From contig JAETQO010000007.1 of the NCBI GenBank assembly GCA_021770655.1, forward strand, positions 1 through 64,000: DNA of 64,000 nucleotides. Reading direction: 5' to 3'. This document shows positions 19,087 to 32,806 of the stretch, piece after piece. The translations under genes and the position numbers were made by a program. The first letter of the stretch is position 1; every line of letters starts with the position of its first letter. The DNA is from Ruminococcus sp. (GTDB lineage Bacteria > Bacillota > Clostridia > Oscillospirales > Ruminococcaceae). The notes beneath the pieces are model-generated. The model had not been told where the DNA came from and ran no database searches. It saw only the letters and a list, made by a program, of their open reading frames with translations.

Positions 19087-19524
19087 TTACTTGATTTTTC
19101 TTTTTATTTTAGTATAAATTACATTAGGTGTTTTAATTATAATCAGATTTACAAAAGCACACCACAGATAATTTAAAAAGGGTTCAAGAACAATTATTAC
19201 CGGAAGTATTAACATTTCAATCGGTGTGTGATGACCTTTTTCCAACGGTTGCCGCAGCTGATATATAAGAGGAATCAGAAATACCGGAATACAAACTATA
19301 AATTGAATAATAAAACTGCATATTATTTTTTTCTTTTTATCAACATCATTTTTTCTGCATTTTGCAACTATTTGAAAATATATTATCCAAACAGATAAAC
19401 AGTATATCACAGTTAAAATAAATTCATACAGCTTTGCGGTTTTTACTTTGTCCAACGAATAGTAAAAAAGCGGAATCAGAACAGAGATAATTACAGTCGG
19501 TATATATGACCTGATATTTTTCAT
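19087..19524 (-). CDS. Small hypothetical membrane protein
   Basis: Protein of 145 residues with about four hydrophobic helices and a strongly basic middle (CRKNDVDKKKK) and end (KIKRKIK). I do not recognise the family. The ATG at 19524 follows GGTGATC. The DNA is more AT-rich than its neighbours and lies between R1- and R2-rich spacers, which may indicate a recently acquired gene. No partner gene is adjacent. Confidence 0.6.
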   Translation of the reverse strand: MKNIRSYIPTVIISVLIPLFYYSLDKVKTAKLYEFILTVIYCLSVWIIYFQIVAKCRKNDVDKKKKIICSFIIQFIVCIPVFLIPLIYQLRQPLEKGHHTPIEMLILPVIIVLEPFLNYLWCAFVNLIIIKTPNVIYTKIKRKIK

Positions 19525-19636
19525 AGCGATCACCATAAATTCAGAGATTTATCTTACGTAAAATTATAAAGCATATTATTTTATAAAAAGCAGAAAAGCA
19601 ACCCGGGAATCAAATTTCACAGACAGGACTATTGTC

Positions 19637-20163
19637 GAATGAGGAGAGTGAGGAATTGTTGGCAAGGACGGAACGGTGTTGAGAATATCATTACGGACTG
19701 TAGGATATTGAGAGCAGTCGAGGACATCTGTCCCTGCATTTATCAACGTCGCTGAAAACCATCAAACGGGCTACGGATCTAACGGGTCGATAAATTGTCA
19801 TGAGTTAGCCGAACAACAATTTTCATCGTACCCTGCAAATTTTTTGAGCGTTGAACAACATAGCATTAAATCACCAAACGGACTATGTACGGTTTAGTGC
19901 TATGGAAAAGACCACACAAGCGAGGTCTTCGGGCTGAGTCGTAACTCCTTGAAGTACCTATCGACCCGAATTAAGAAAAGAGGGCTGAGTCGTACCCTTA
20001 CGAAGTACACTGCGACCCGAATTAAAAAGAACGGTTATAACAACATCGCTGAAAACCACCAAACGGACTATGTGCGGTTTAATGCTATGTTCGGTTTACG
20101 ACCAACCAAGTCTTCGGGCTGAGTCGTACCCTTACGAAGTACACTGCGACCCGAATTAAAAAG
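19637..20163 (-). repeat. Cluster of R1 repeats
   Basis: A long-form copy (19637-19976, starting GAATGAGGAGAGTGAGGAATTG) is followed by a partial core (19982-20027), then a full core (20045-20163) with the variant GTACACTGCGACCCG. A further 20-base fragment (AGCGACCCGAATTAA) lies at 20164-20183 inside the downstream gene. Nested partial copies suggest repeated insertion or recombination at this site. Confidence 0.85.
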
Positions 20164-21694
20164 AGCGACCCGAATTAAAAAAACGGTCGAGGGTGCGGTA
20201 TTGGACGGCGAGGGAGATGTGCTTTTTGTCTATTATTTCCGCACCGTCCATGTCGGCAACGGTTCGGGCAACCTTCATTATTTTGTCGTAGGCGCGGGCA
20301 GATAAACCAAGCTTGTCAAAAACGTTTTCCAAAAGCCTTGAGCCTTCCGATGTAACGGGGCAGACCTCGTGGAGCAGATCGGGGGTTATCCGTGCGTTGC
20401 AGGTTATTTTCGTGCCCTTGAACCGCTTGTTCTGAATGTCTCTCGCCGCCTGAACACGCTCCCGTATAGCGGCGGAGGATTCTTCCTTTGCCGATGAGGA
20501 CAGGTCGGCGTATTCTACGGGTGCGACCTCCAGCTGAATGTCGAACCTATCAAGCAGAGGCCCGCTGATCTTGGAAAGATAGGAGATGACCTGCCGCTGA
20601 GAGCAGATACATTTTCTTGTAGGGTGACCGTAATATCCGCAGGGGCAGGGATTCATTGCGCCGATCAGCATAAAGGAACAGGGGTAGGTAATACTGCCCG
20701 ATACTCTTGAAATTGTGACCTGCTGATCCTCCAAGGGCTGGCGCAGAATCTCAAGAGCGGGGCGTGAAAATTCCGCAAGCTCGTCAAGAAACAGAAGTCC
20801 GTTGTGCGCAAGGGATATTTCTCCGGGCTTAGGAACAGAACCGCCGCCTGCAAGTCCTGCCGCAGATACCGTGTGGTGAGGCGAACGGAACGGTCTTGCG
20901 GTGATGAGAGGACTTTCTTTGTCCAGCAGTCCCGCTACCGAGTGTATATTCGTCGTTTCAATGGATTCATCAAAGGTCATTTTAGGAAGTATTGAGGGCA
21001 TTCTTTTTGCAAGCATTGATTTTCCCGAACCCGGAGCGCCTATCATAAGCGCGTTGTGACCTCCTGCGGCGGCAACTTCCAAAGCTTTTTTTGCCGTGGA
21101 CTGTCCTTTTACGTCCGCAAAGTCAAGAGTTCCGAAATAACTTTCTTCGGCAGGACTGTACGCCGCCGCAGGAACTATTTCAGCCTTTCCTGCAAAATGG
21201 AAAACCAGCTCTCCGATAGAGCGCACTCCATAGGCTTTTATGCCCTCCACAACAGACGCTTCTCTTACGTTGTCGGCAGGAACGTATATTTCTTCGTAGC
21301 CCATTTTCTGAGCCGTAATGGTCATAGGCAGAACGCCCTGTACTGCTCTTAATTCGCCGCTCAGGGAAACTTCTCCGATAAACGCCGACCTTTCAAGCTG
21401 TCCGTCCGTTACAAAGCCGGAAACCCTCAGCAGAGCGACGGCAATAGCAAGGTCATAGACCGAGCCTGTCTTTTTCACGTCCGCAGGCGCAAGATTTATC
21501 ATTACTTTTTTGGACGGAAAGCTTATTCCGCTGGAGCGCAGTGCGGAGCGTATACGCTCACGGCTTTCCCTTACCGACGCGTCGGCAAGTCCTACGATGT
21601 CGAACGCCGCCAGTCCTGCGGAGGCTTCAATTTCAACGTTGACCGCAAAGGCGTTCAGCCCCAGCAGTCCCAGACTGTTAATTCTTGCAAACAT
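20156..21694 (-). CDS. YifB/ComM-type magnesium-chelatase-like AAA+ ATPase
   Basis: ATPase of 512 residues. The N-terminal domain, starting MFARINSLGLLG, has a Lon-like fold; the AAA+ domain follows with Walker A GAPGSGKS and LLFLDELAEF; the Mg-chelatase C-terminal domain ends the protein. ComM proteins drive branch migration during natural transformation; YifB-type homologues are widespread in Firmicutes. The last six residues after Phe-Phe (NSGRSF) and the stop are encoded by the TTAATTCGGGTCGC end of an R1 repeat, so the native terminus has been altered. Confidence 0.9.
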   Translation of the reverse strand: MFARINSLGLLGLNAFAVNVEIEASAGLAAFDIVGLADASVRESRERIRSALRSSGISFPSKKVMINLAPADVKKTGSVYDLAIAVALLRVSGFVTDGQLERSAFIGEVSLSGELRAVQGVLPMTITAQKMGYEEIYVPADNVREASVVEGIKAYGVRSIGELVFHFAGKAEIVPAAAYSPAEESYFGTLDFADVKGQSTAKKALEVAAAGGHNALMIGAPGSGKSMLAKRMPSILPKMTFDESIETTNIHSVAGLLDKESPLITARPFRSPHHTVSAAGLAGGGSVPKPGEISLAHNGLLFLDELAEFSRPALEILRQPLEDQQVTISRVSGSITYPCSFMLIGAMNPCPCGYYGHPTRKCICSQRQVISYLSKISGPLLDRFDIQLEVAPVEYADLSSSAKEESSAAIRERVQAARDIQNKRFKGTKITCNARITPDLLHEVCPVTSEGSRLLENVFDKLGLSARAYDKIMKVARTVADMDGAEIIDKKHISLAVQYRTLDRFFNSGRSF

Positions 21695-21718
21695 ATTGGT
21701 TTCCCCCGTGATGTATTG

Positions 21719-22666
21719 TTAATCTGTACAAAATTCCGTACTCATAATATCGAGCAGGAAATCGGCGATGTCGCTGTAAACTTCCTTTTTGTTTGTTTCA
21801 TTGACAAGCTCGTGTCTTGCGCCTTCGTATATCTTCATTTCAACGTCGCAGCCCTTGGCGGAAAGCCTGTTGAACACTTTCAGAACGCCTTTGCCGTAAT
21901 TTCCTACAGGGTCGGCACTGCCGGCGATAAGATATGTCGGCAGATCGGCGGGATATGCGTCGAACCATTTTTCGTTGGATACATACCACAAAAGCTTAAT
22001 AAGGTTTTCAAACCCGTTAAGCGTGAAAATAAAATTACATTTGGGGTCGCGGCTGTATTTTGAAACAATATCTGCGTCCCGTGAGATCCAGTCATATTCG
22101 CATACCTTGTCGGGTATCTTTCGGGTGTATGCGCCGAAAGCAAGCTTGTTGACAGCTTTGCTTCGGTATTTGTCGCCGTGAACGGCTTTCATTCCGTCGA
22201 TAACGGTAAGCAGAGCGGGGATACCCTCCATTCCGCCGCTTGTGCCGCAGAAAACAGCGCCGCTGAGCGACTTTCCGTGTCTGGTCACAAAGGCTCTTGA
22301 CAGAAAGCTTCCCATGCTGTGACCTAGCAGGAAATAGGGCTTGTCGGGATAATTTTTCTTCATCATCTTTGTGAGCGAATACATATCCTCAACGCAATTT
22401 TCCCAGCCGTGCTCGGCGGAGAAATATCCAAGCTCCGAATCATCGTTCACACTGTCTCCGTGACCGAGGTGGTCGTTTCCGCAAACTGCGAAACCGAGTT
22501 CGGTGAGATACTCCGCAAGGTCGTCATAGCGTTCAAAATATTCGCACATTCCGTGGGCGATCTGAACGACGCCTCTTACCGTACCGATAGGAAAGCGGAC
22601 ATAGTATGCGATATTATGTACCCCGTCAACGGAGAGATAATAGCTTTTGAAATGAGTGCAGTTCAT
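21719..22666 (-). CDS. Lysophospholipase/monoacylglycerol lipase-like hydrolase
   Basis: Alpha/beta hydrolase of 315 residues with the Hydrolase_4 signature: HGMCEYFERYDD near the oxyanion region, nucleophile elbow LGHSMGS, an Asp in AGSADPVGNYG and the base His in GARHELVNE. No signal peptide is seen. Such enzymes cleave acyl esters of glycerol or lysophospholipids; the exact substrate is not predictable. It is preceded by its own promoter. Confidence 0.85.
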   Translation of the reverse strand: MNCTHFKSYYLSVDGVHNIAYYVRFPIGTVRGVVQIAHGMCEYFERYDDLAEYLTELGFAVCGNDHLGHGDSVNDDSELGYFSAEHGWENCVEDMYSLTKMMKKNYPDKPYFLLGHSMGSFLSRAFVTRHGKSLSGAVFCGTSGGMEGIPALLTVIDGMKAVHGDKYRSKAVNKLAFGAYTRKIPDKVCEYDWISRDADIVSKYSRDPKCNFIFTLNGFENLIKLLWYVSNEKWFDAYPADLPTYLIAGSADPVGNYGKGVLKVFNRLSAKGCDVEMKIYEGARHELVNETNKKEVYSDIADFLLDIMSTEFCTD

Positions 22667-22700
22667 TGAATAGTTCTCCCTTCACTTTATCATTTACTAC

Positions 22701-22729
22701 AGTATAACACTTTTCCCCCCATTATTCAA
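22701..22729 (-). promoter_or_regulatory. SigA-type promoter of the lipase-like gene
   Basis: Minus-strand TTGAAT and TATACT are 17 bases apart, about 40 bases before the start codon. Confidence 0.6.
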
Positions 22730-22736
22730 CCTTTCT

Positions 22737-22797
22737 TTTTTTAATTCGGGCTGAGTCGTAAATCCTTGAAGTACCTATCAACCCGAATTTTAAAAAA
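22737..22797 (-). repeat. Minimal R1 repeat (hairpin only)
   Basis: TTAATTCGGGCTGAGTCG...CCTATCAACCCGAATTTT: the central core flanked by self-complementary ends, lacking the rest of the unit. It shows that the TTCGGG/CCCGAA hairpin is the smallest retained form. Confidence 0.8.
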
Positions 22798-22911
22798 AGT
22801 TACAATTTGATAATACATTGGTAATTATAGAAGTTTGCGGGTCGAATTATGCGATTTTTGTTTAAAACGCAGAAAAATTAATAATTGACCGAATAAAGAG
22901 GTGCAAAATGC

Positions 22912-22940
22912 TTGACAAAGGGTTGCAGTTATTATATAAT
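22912..22940 (+). promoter_or_regulatory. Consensus promoter of rpoBC
   Basis: A perfect TTGACA and TATAAT with 17-base spacing. Confidence 0.9.
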
Positions 22941-23085
22941 AGTATACTGTATCATAATGGAGTTTTACACCTTTTTTCGTTGTTCGGAAGGCTTTGAAAG
23001 GGTGTTGATTCCGAAAAAACTACAGGGTAAATACTATTATAATGTATGAATGTATTTCCAAATAAATTAAGGAGTGATTGAGCCT

Positions 23086-26000
23086 ATGGTGAATGTCAAG
23101 GACGTAAAACTTGGTAAGAACACGAGAAAGAGCTTTGCCAAAATCAACGAGGTCTTGGAGATGCCTAACCTCATTGAAGTGCAGAAAAACTCTTATCAAT
23201 GGTTTCTCGACGAGGGTCTGAAAGAGGTATTCAGGGACGTATCGAAGATCACCGATTATAACGGTACGCTTGAACTGAGCTTTGTCGGCTATCATTTTGA
23301 CGAGGAGGCTAAGTATTCCGTTGCGGAATGCAAGTCGAGGGACGTTACCTATGCCGTACCTCTCAGAGTTACTGCAAGACTGAACAACACCGAGACCGGC
23401 GAGATCAAGGAGTCCGAGGTATTTATGGGAGATTTCCCGAAAATGACCGACAGCGGAACCTTTGTTATCAACGGTGCGGAGCGTGTTATTGTTTCACAGC
23501 TTGTGCGTTCGCCGGGCGTTTACTATGCGTTTGACAAGGATAAGACCGGTAAGGATCTGTTCAAGACAACGGTCATCCCTAACAGGGGTGCGTGGCTGGA
23601 GTATGAAATGGACTCCAACGATGTTGTTTATGTAAGAATAGACAAGAACAGGAAGATCCCTCTTACCACGTTCCTCAGAGCTCTCGGATTGGGTACAAAC
23701 GAAGAGATCGAGGAGGTGTTCGGTCCGGACGAAAGACTTACGCAGACGATCATGCAGAAGGATCAGACGGCTAACAGAGAAGAGGCTCTGCTTGAAGTTT
23801 ACAAGAAACTCCGTCCGGGCGAGCCGCCTACAGTGGATTCCGCCGTTACTCATCTGAACAATCTGTTCTTTGACGCAAAGAGATACGATCTTTCAAGATT
23901 CGGCCGTTACAAATACAATAAGAAGCTTGGCATAGGTTCAAGACTTTCAGGTCATAAGGTTTCACGTCCTATCGTTAATCCGCTTACCGGCGAGGTAATT
24001 GCAGAGGCAGGCGAGCTTATCGGCTTTGACAGAGCTATGGAGATCGAAAACGCAGGCGTGTCCGAGGCTTATGTAAACGTTGAGGTCAAGGAGCATCTTA
24101 CTTCCGCTACGGGCGAATCCGTAACAAAAATGGAAGAGAGCGAAGTAAAGATCATCGGAAGCGGCATGGTCGATATTTCCAAGTATGTTGATTTCGACGT
24201 TGCTCAGTACGGCATAAACGAGAAGGTTTCCTTCAAGGTGCTGAAAGAGATACTTGAAGAATCCGAGGGCGAGGACGAGCTTATCGAGAACATCAAGGCG
24301 AGAGCCGACGAGCTTGTTCCTAAGCACATTACAGTTGACGATATTATTGCGACTGTTTCTTACTTCCTCAATCTTTGCGAGGGCGTGGGCACGGTTGACG
24401 ACATTGACCATCTCGGCAACAGAAGAATCCGTTCTGTAGGCGAACTGCTCCAGAATCAGTTCAGGATCGGTTTCACAAGAATGGAGAGAGTTATCCGTGA
24501 GAGAATGAACATTCAGTCTCAGGGTATGGAGGTAGTTACTCCTACGGCTCTCATTAATATAAGACCCATAACGGCGGCTATCAGAGAGTTCTTCGGTTCT
24601 TCTCCTCTGTCGCAGTTCATGGATCAGAACAATCCGCTTGCAGAGCTTACTCACAAGAGAAGACTTTCAGCATTGGGTCCAGGAGGACTTTCCAGAGACC
24701 GTGCGGGATTCGAGGTTCGTGACGTACACTATACTCACTACGGAAGAATGTGTCCTATCGAGACACCTGAAGGCCCTAACATCGGACTTATTTCCTATCT
24801 TGCTTCCTTTGCGAGAATAAACGAGTACGGCTTTATCGAAGCGCCTTACAGACGTGTTGATAAGGAAACGGGTATTGTAACGGACGAAGTCGTATATATG
24901 ACGGCGGACGTTGAGGATAATTATATGGTTGCTCAGGCAAACGAGCCTTTGACCGAGGACAATAAGTTTGCAAGAGCAAAGGTAAACGGCAGATACCGTG
25001 ATCAGATTCTTGAGATCGAGAGAGATAAGATCGACTTCATGGACGTTTCACCTAAAATGGTAGTTTCTGTCGCTACGGCTTGTATCCCGTTCCTTGAGAA
25101 CGACGACGCTAACCGTGCGCTCATGGGCTCCAACATGCAGAGACAGGCTGTGCCTCTGCTTAAGACAGAGTCGCCTATCGTCGGTACGGGTATGGAATAC
25201 AAGGCTTGCGTTGATTCGGGCGTTGCAGTGGTTTCTACCGCTCCCGGCGTTGTTGAAAGCGTTGACGCGGACAAGATAGTAGTCCGCGAGGACAGCGGAA
25301 ATCTCCATACCTACGAGCTTACTAAGTTCAAGCGTTCAAACGCAGGAACCTGTACGAACCAGAGACCTATCGTTGAAAAGGGCGAGAGGATCGAGGCTCA
25401 TCAGGTTATCGGAGACGGTCCGGCAACTTCAAACGGCGAGCTTTCGCTTGGTAAGAACGCTCTTATCGGTTTCATGACATGGGAAGGCTACAACTACGAG
25501 GACGCCGTTCTGCTTAACGAAAACCTTGTAAAGCAGGATAAGTATACTTCTATCCACATCGAAGAGTATGAGACAGAGGCAAGAGATACCAAGCTCGGAC
25601 CTGAGGAGATCACAAGAGATATTCCTAACGTGGGCGAGGACGCGCTCAAGGATCTGGACGAAAACGGTATCATAAGAATAGGCGCCGAGGTACGCTCAGG
25701 AGATATTCTTGTCGGAAAGGTAACTCCTAAGGGAGAGACCGAGCTTACAGCGGAGGAAAGACTGCTCAGGGCTATTTTCGGCGAAAAGGCAAGAGAAGTA
25801 AGAGATAATTCGCTTAAAGTACCTCACGGCGAGGCGGGTACTATCATAGACGTTAAGATATTTACCAGAGAGAACTGCGACGAGCTTTCTCCGGGAGTAA
25901 ATATGCTGGTAAGATGCTATATCGCACAGAAGAGAAAGATCTCTGTGGGAGATAAAATGGCGGGTCGTCACGGAAATAAGGGCGTCGTTTCAAGGATACT

Positions 26001-26925
26001 TCCGCAGGAGGATATGCCGTTCCTGGAAGACGGTACTCCGCTTGACATCTGTCTGAACCCATTGGGCGTACCTTCCCGTATGAACATCGGACAGGTGCTT
26101 GAGGTTCACCTCGGTATGGCGGCAAAGGCTCTGGGTTGGAAGATCATGACTCCTGTATTCGACGGAGCGCATGAGGCAGACATCAGAGAGTGTTTCAAGA
26201 TGGCTCAGCAGAATTATCTTGAGCATAAGGACGACGAGTTCACTCTCCACACAATGGACGAGGTCATCAATCCGAATGCTCTCAGCATGAGCGAGGACGG
26301 CAAGTTTACCGTATATGACGGAAGAACAGGTGAAAAGTTCGATAACAAGGTTACGGTAGGTTATATGTACTACCTCAAGCTTCACCATCTGGTTGACGAT
26401 AAGATCCACGCTCGTTCGGTTGGTCCTTACTCGCTGGTAACACAGCAGCCTCTCGGCGGTAAGGCTCAGTTCGGCGGACAGAGATTCGGAGAAATGGAAG
26501 TCTGGGCGCTGGAGGCTTACGGCGCGGCTTATACACTTCAGGAGATATTGACCGTCAAGTCCGACGATACTGTGGGAAGAGTCAAGACCTACGAGGCTAT
26601 CGTCAAGGGACAGAACGTTCCTAAGCCGGGCGTTCCCGAGGCGTTCAAGGTACTTGTAAAAGAACTTCAGTCTCTCGGTCTCGATATAAAGGTACTCAAT
26701 GTAAACAACGAGGAGATCGACCTCAAGCAGTCCTTCGACGAGGACGATGAGCTGGTTCCTCAGCCTGCAATGGAGGAGGAGATCGACTTCAGCGTTGACG
26801 AAGGCGATCTCGACGAGGGATTTATGGCGGAAGACGAGGACGGAACCTCTGAGCTTAACGAAGGCGGAGACGATTTCGGCGGAGCTTCGGACGATTCCGA
26901 TCTGTTCCTCAGCGACGAAGAATAA
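23086..26925 (+). CDS. rpoB: RNA polymerase beta subunit
   Basis: Catalytic beta subunit of RNA polymerase, 1279 residues, near full family length. It carries the rifampicin-region segment [20 protein letters not shown] with wild-type-looking residues and ends in the acidic tail common in Clostridia. The ATG at 23086 follows AAGGAG by 11 bases. It is the first gene of a two-gene operon with rpoC and has its own consensus promoter rather than being preceded by rplJL. Confidence 0.98.
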   Translation: MVNVKDVKLGKNTRKSFAKINEVLEMPNLIEVQKNSYQWFLDEGLKEVFRDVSKITDYNGTLELSFVGYHFDEEAKYSVAECKSRDVTYAVPLRVTARLNNTETGEIKESEVFMGDFPKMTDSGTFVINGAERVIVSQLVRSPGVYYAFDKDKTGKDLFKTTVIPNRGAWLEYEMDSNDVVYVRIDKNRKIPLTTFLRALGLGTNEEIEEVFGPDERLTQTIMQKDQTANREEALLEVYKKLRPGEPPTVDSAVTHLNNLFFDAKRYDLSRFGRYKYNKKLGIGSRLSGHKVSRPIVNPLTGEVIAEAGELIGFDRAMEIENAGVSEAYVNVEVKEHLTSATGESVTKMEESEVKIIGSGMVDISKYVDFDVAQYGINEKVSFKVLKEILEESEGEDELIENIKARADELVPKHITVDDIIATVSYFLNLCEGVGTVDDIDHLGNRRIRSVGELLQNQFRIGFTRMERVIRERMNIQSQGMEVVTPTALINIRPITAAIREFFGSSPLSQFMDQNNPLAELTHKRRLSALGPGGLSRDRAGFEVRDVHYTHYGRMCPIETPEGPNIGLISYLASFARINEYGFIEAPYRRVDKETGIVTDEVVYMTADVEDNYMVAQANEPLTEDNKFARAKVNGRYRDQILEIERDKIDFMDVSPKMVVSVATACIPFLENDDANRALMGSNMQRQAVPLLKTESPIVGTGMEYKACVDSGVAVVSTAPGVVESVDADKIVVREDSGNLHTYELTKFKRSNAGTCTNQRPIVEKGERIEAHQVIGDGPATSNGELSLGKNALIGFMTWEGYNYEDAVLLNENLVKQDKYTSIHIEEYETEARDTKLGPEEITRDIPNVGEDALKDLDENGIIRIGAEVRSGDILVGKVTPKGETELTAEERLLRAIFGEKAREVRDNSLKVPHGEAGTIIDVKIFTRENCDELSPGVNMLVRCYIAQKRKISVGDKMAGRHGNKGVVSRILPQEDMPFLEDGTPLDICLNPLGVPSRMNIGQVLEVHLGMAAKALGWKIMTPVFDGAHEADIRECFKMAQQNYLEHKDDEFTLHTMDEVINPNALSMSEDGKFTVYDGRTGEKFDNKVTVGYMYYLKLHHLVDDKIHARSVGPYSLVTQQPLGGKAQFGGQRFGEMEVWALEAYGAAYTLQEILTVKSDDTVGRVKTYEAIVKGQNVPKPGVPEAFKVLVKELQSLGLDIKVLNVNNEEIDLKQSFDEDDELVPQPAMEEEIDFSVDEGDLDEGFMAEDEDGTSELNEGGDDFGGASDDSDLFLSDEE

Positions 26926-27036
26926 AAGCCCTGAAAAGGCGCTGAAATAATGCGGCGTAGGCGGCTTTTGTGCCGCCCGACAGCCGTTTCATCAGAGAGA
27001 TGTATAACCAGACTAAACAGGAAGAGGGTACTGCTG

Positions 27037-30609
<3,573 letters not shown>

Positions 30610-30625
30610 TTTTATTTGTTTTCGG

Positions 30626-30664
30626 ATTCAGTCTGCGTTTGATAATGCAGGCTGAATTTTTTTA
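30626..30664 (+). terminator. Terminator of rpoBC
   Basis: Stem ATTCAGTCTGC/GCAGGCTGAAT with one GT pair, followed by a run of T. Confidence 0.8.
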
Positions 30665-30722
30665 TTATGCTGCAACCTTTCGGGGGTGTTTTGCGTTTTA
30701 TTTAGTGAAGGGAAGTGAAAGC

Positions 30723-31190
30723 ATGGAGAATATGAAGCAAAGCTATTACGAAAGCCTTGTCGAGGAGTATTCCGATATGGTTACAAGGCTATGCGTAGTG
30801 CATACGGGAAACTTTTCCGACGCTGAGGACTGCTATCAGAACGTATTCTTCAAGCTTTTCATGAAACTGGACAAGGAGGATATTCCGAATCCAAAGGCGT
30901 GGCTTATCAGGGTGACTCTCAACGAGTGCCGGAGTGCTTTGCGGTACAGGCTGAGGAAAAGCACGGTCAATCTGAGCGAGATAACGTCCTTTGCCGAGGA
31001 CGGAAGCGATCTGGAAATACTAGACCTTGTGTTCAGACTTCCCCCTAAATACAGGGATTCAATCTATCTTTATTACTTTGAGGAGATGTCGGTGGAGGAA
31101 ATATCACGGCTCACCAAGACCAAAGTAAACACGGTAAAATCGCATCTCAGAAGAGGGCGTGAACAATTAAAGGATATGATACCTTTATAA
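30723..31190 (+). CDS. ECF-type RNA polymerase sigma factor
   Basis: Alternative sigma factor of 155 residues. Region 2 includes DAEDCYQNVFFKLF at about residues 36-49, and region 4 the helix-turn-helix SVEEISRLTKTKVNTVKSHL near the end. There is no extra domain. GAAGGGAAG lies before the ATG at 30723. The next gene, 21 bases downstream, encodes a membrane protein with the layout of an anti-sigma factor, so the pair probably forms a signalling module between the rpoBC and str operons. Confidence 0.92.
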   Translation: MENMKQSYYESLVEEYSDMVTRLCVVHTGNFSDAEDCYQNVFFKLFMKLDKEDIPNPKAWLIRVTLNECRSALRYRLRKSTVNLSEITSFAEDGSDLEILDLVFRLPPKYRDSIYLYYFEEMSVEEISRLTKTKVNTVKSHLRRGREQLKDMIPL

Positions 31191-31211
31191 GGCGGCAGAA
31201 AGGAGCGTAAA

Positions 31212-32591
31212 ATGAAAAAAATAAATGCTTTTTACTGTATAAAAACTCCCTCTGAATGGAAGGAGAGGGCGCTTATGTATGAAAAGAAATATGAAAAGAA
31301 AACGGGGAAAGCAAAGCTTAAAGGATTTCAGTTTGCGGGCATTGTCTGTGCGGCTCTGCTTGTAGTATTCGGCGGAGTTCTTACGGTTTCGCAGAACAAG
31401 CCGGAGCAGGAAATAAGGTCTGCGGCAAAGTCATCGTCCGACGTAAATTCAAAGCTGTCCGAAAGCGTTTCGGACGGGGAAAACGTTTTGGACGATCAGA
31501 ATATAATAAACGCTATGAAAGAGGATTTCGACGTTTTAGTGACAGGAACGGTGATAAAATCTGAGAGTAACGACGGTTTCCTGTTTTCTGTGGAAAAATG
31601 TTATTACAAAGATGACGACGATGCGGAAGCGGACAAATATATATTGAATGAGAGCGATATAAAAGATATATTGAATGAGAGCGATATAAAAGATATATTG
31701 AATGAGAGCGATATAAGAAAAAATTATCCGGTTAGAAGCCTTGAACAGATACATCTGAATTTCAGGGCGGTCAATTACACAGATGAGAAAAGGGCGGCGC
31801 TGTATGAAAGCGAACTGAAAACGGGGGATCGGATTTGTCTGGGATTTTTCAAAGATCAGGCAGTAAATGAATACGGCGGTATCAAATACTCAGACGGAGC
31901 GGCTCTGCTGTCGGGGGTAGGGGATTCGGAATATATGGATATTCAGCGTTCCCTTGCTGTTATCAACAATGTAGATATTAATGATAAAAATAACTATGAT
32001 AAGATCATCAGCTTGACAGAGGATTACTATAGGAAATATCGGTGGCATAGTAAGGTTGATTGGAGATCGGTCGAATTTGTCGGCTATGACCAGGATACAT
32101 TACGTTCGGTCAATATGTATACGCCGCTTTATTATATGACCGATGAAAACTCAACCCAAATGAAGATACCGATAATGTTTGCTTACGACAGTGCAGACGG
32201 CGGGGAGGATATTTACGACGCAAGGATATGCAGTACTGCCGACGACGGCGTTGAGATAAAGCTTGGCGACAGCTATTATCGCTTTTCGGCAAATTTTGAC
32301 GAGCTGGAAGAGCTTTGCGAGAACGGAGTTGGCGATGCCAAGAATTTTAAGTTCGGCGAAACAGAGATAAGAAAAACGACCGGAAATGCAGACGGCTGGA
32401 CAGTGATATTGACTGTTGATCTGGGGTCGGAGGGTTATCTTCTGGATTACAGCCACAGGGGCGAACAGCTTGACACGGTTCTGGAGGTTTATATGGATCA
32501 GACGGACGGTTCGGGAGAAACTGAAAAAGAACTGGGCGTATTCAGGTATACCAATACGGATTGGCGGAATATATGCAGTCTGGAGGAGTAG
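31212..32591 (+). CDS. Putative anti-sigma factor / single-pass membrane protein
   Basis: Protein of 459 residues with a short basic cytoplasmic part (1-38), one membrane helix at about 39-58 and a large acidic extracytoplasmic domain. The layout and its place directly behind an ECF sigma gene suggest an anti-sigma factor, though no zinc anti-sigma HxxxCxxC motif is visible. Around residues 143-171 the sequence contains three tandem copies of a 9-residue unit (ILNESDIKD). I do not recognise the extracellular domain. A terminator follows. Confidence 0.65.
   Translation: MKKINAFYCIKTPSEWKERALMYEKKYEKKTGKAKLKGFQFAGIVCAALLVVFGGVLTVSQNKPEQEIRSAAKSSSDVNSKLSESVSDGENVLDDQNIINAMKEDFDVLVTGTVIKSESNDGFLFSVEKCYYKDDDDAEADKYILNESDIKDILNESDIKDILNESDIRKNYPVRSLEQIHLNFRAVNYTDEKRAALYESELKTGDRICLGFFKDQAVNEYGGIKYSDGAALLSGVGDSEYMDIQRSLAVINNVDINDKNNYDKIISLTEDYYRKYRWHSKVDWRSVEFVGYDQDTLRSVNMYTPLYYMTDENSTQMKIPIMFAYDSADGGEDIYDARICSTADDGVEIKLGDSYYRFSANFDELEELCENGVGDAKNFKFGETEIRKTTGNADGWTVILTVDLGSEGYLLDYSHRGEQLDTVLEVYMDQTDGSGETEKELGVFRYTNTDWRNICSLEE
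31641..31720 (+). repeat. 27-bp in-frame tandem repeat, three copies
   Basis: Units 31641-31667, 31668-31694 and 31695-31720 are identical except for the end of the third. Each encodes nine residues, so copy-number change keeps the reading frame of the surrounding gene. Confidence 0.95.
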
Positions 32592-32612
32592 AACTGCAAA
32601 GCGGATAAAAAT

Positions 32613-32644
32613 AAAAAGCGGGCGGCGATTGTCGTCCGCTTTTT
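32613..32644 (+). terminator. Terminator of the sigma/anti-sigma operon
   Basis: AAAAAGCGGGCG and CGTCCGCTTTTT pair around an eight-base loop. Confidence 0.85.
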
Positions 32645-32716
32645 GCTGTCATATGGGTATGTGGGAGACTATTTGTCGATGATTTGGAGAATTTTCAAAG
32701 AAATATAAAAAAATGC

Positions 32717-32745
32717 TTGACAAGCAGTTTTTATTAGTGTATAAT
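32717..32745 (+). promoter_or_regulatory. Consensus promoter of rpsL
   Basis: Perfect TTGACA and TATAAT with a 17-base spacer. Confidence 0.9.
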
Positions 32746-32806
32746 ATTTGAGTATGCTGATGAATTGCGCTTCGGCATAAATCAAATCTATGAAAGGAGA
32801 GAAATC

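Larger units (their letters stand above)
22667..23085. other. Divergent spacer between the lipase-like gene and rpoB
   Basis: It holds the lipase-like gene promoter, a minimal R1 hairpin and the rpoB promoter with a leader of about 140 bases. No open frame for ribosomal proteins L10 or L7/L12 is present. Confidence 0.6.

Noticed and set aside
19770-19800. CTAACGGGTCG in R1 resembling the attachment core
   Set aside because: Similarity is short and the R1 context is unrelated; the true core is defined by both spoVT halves.
26950-27036. Upstream extension of rpoC
   Set aside because: Arg-rich sequence without RpoC homology; the conserved N terminus begins at 27037.
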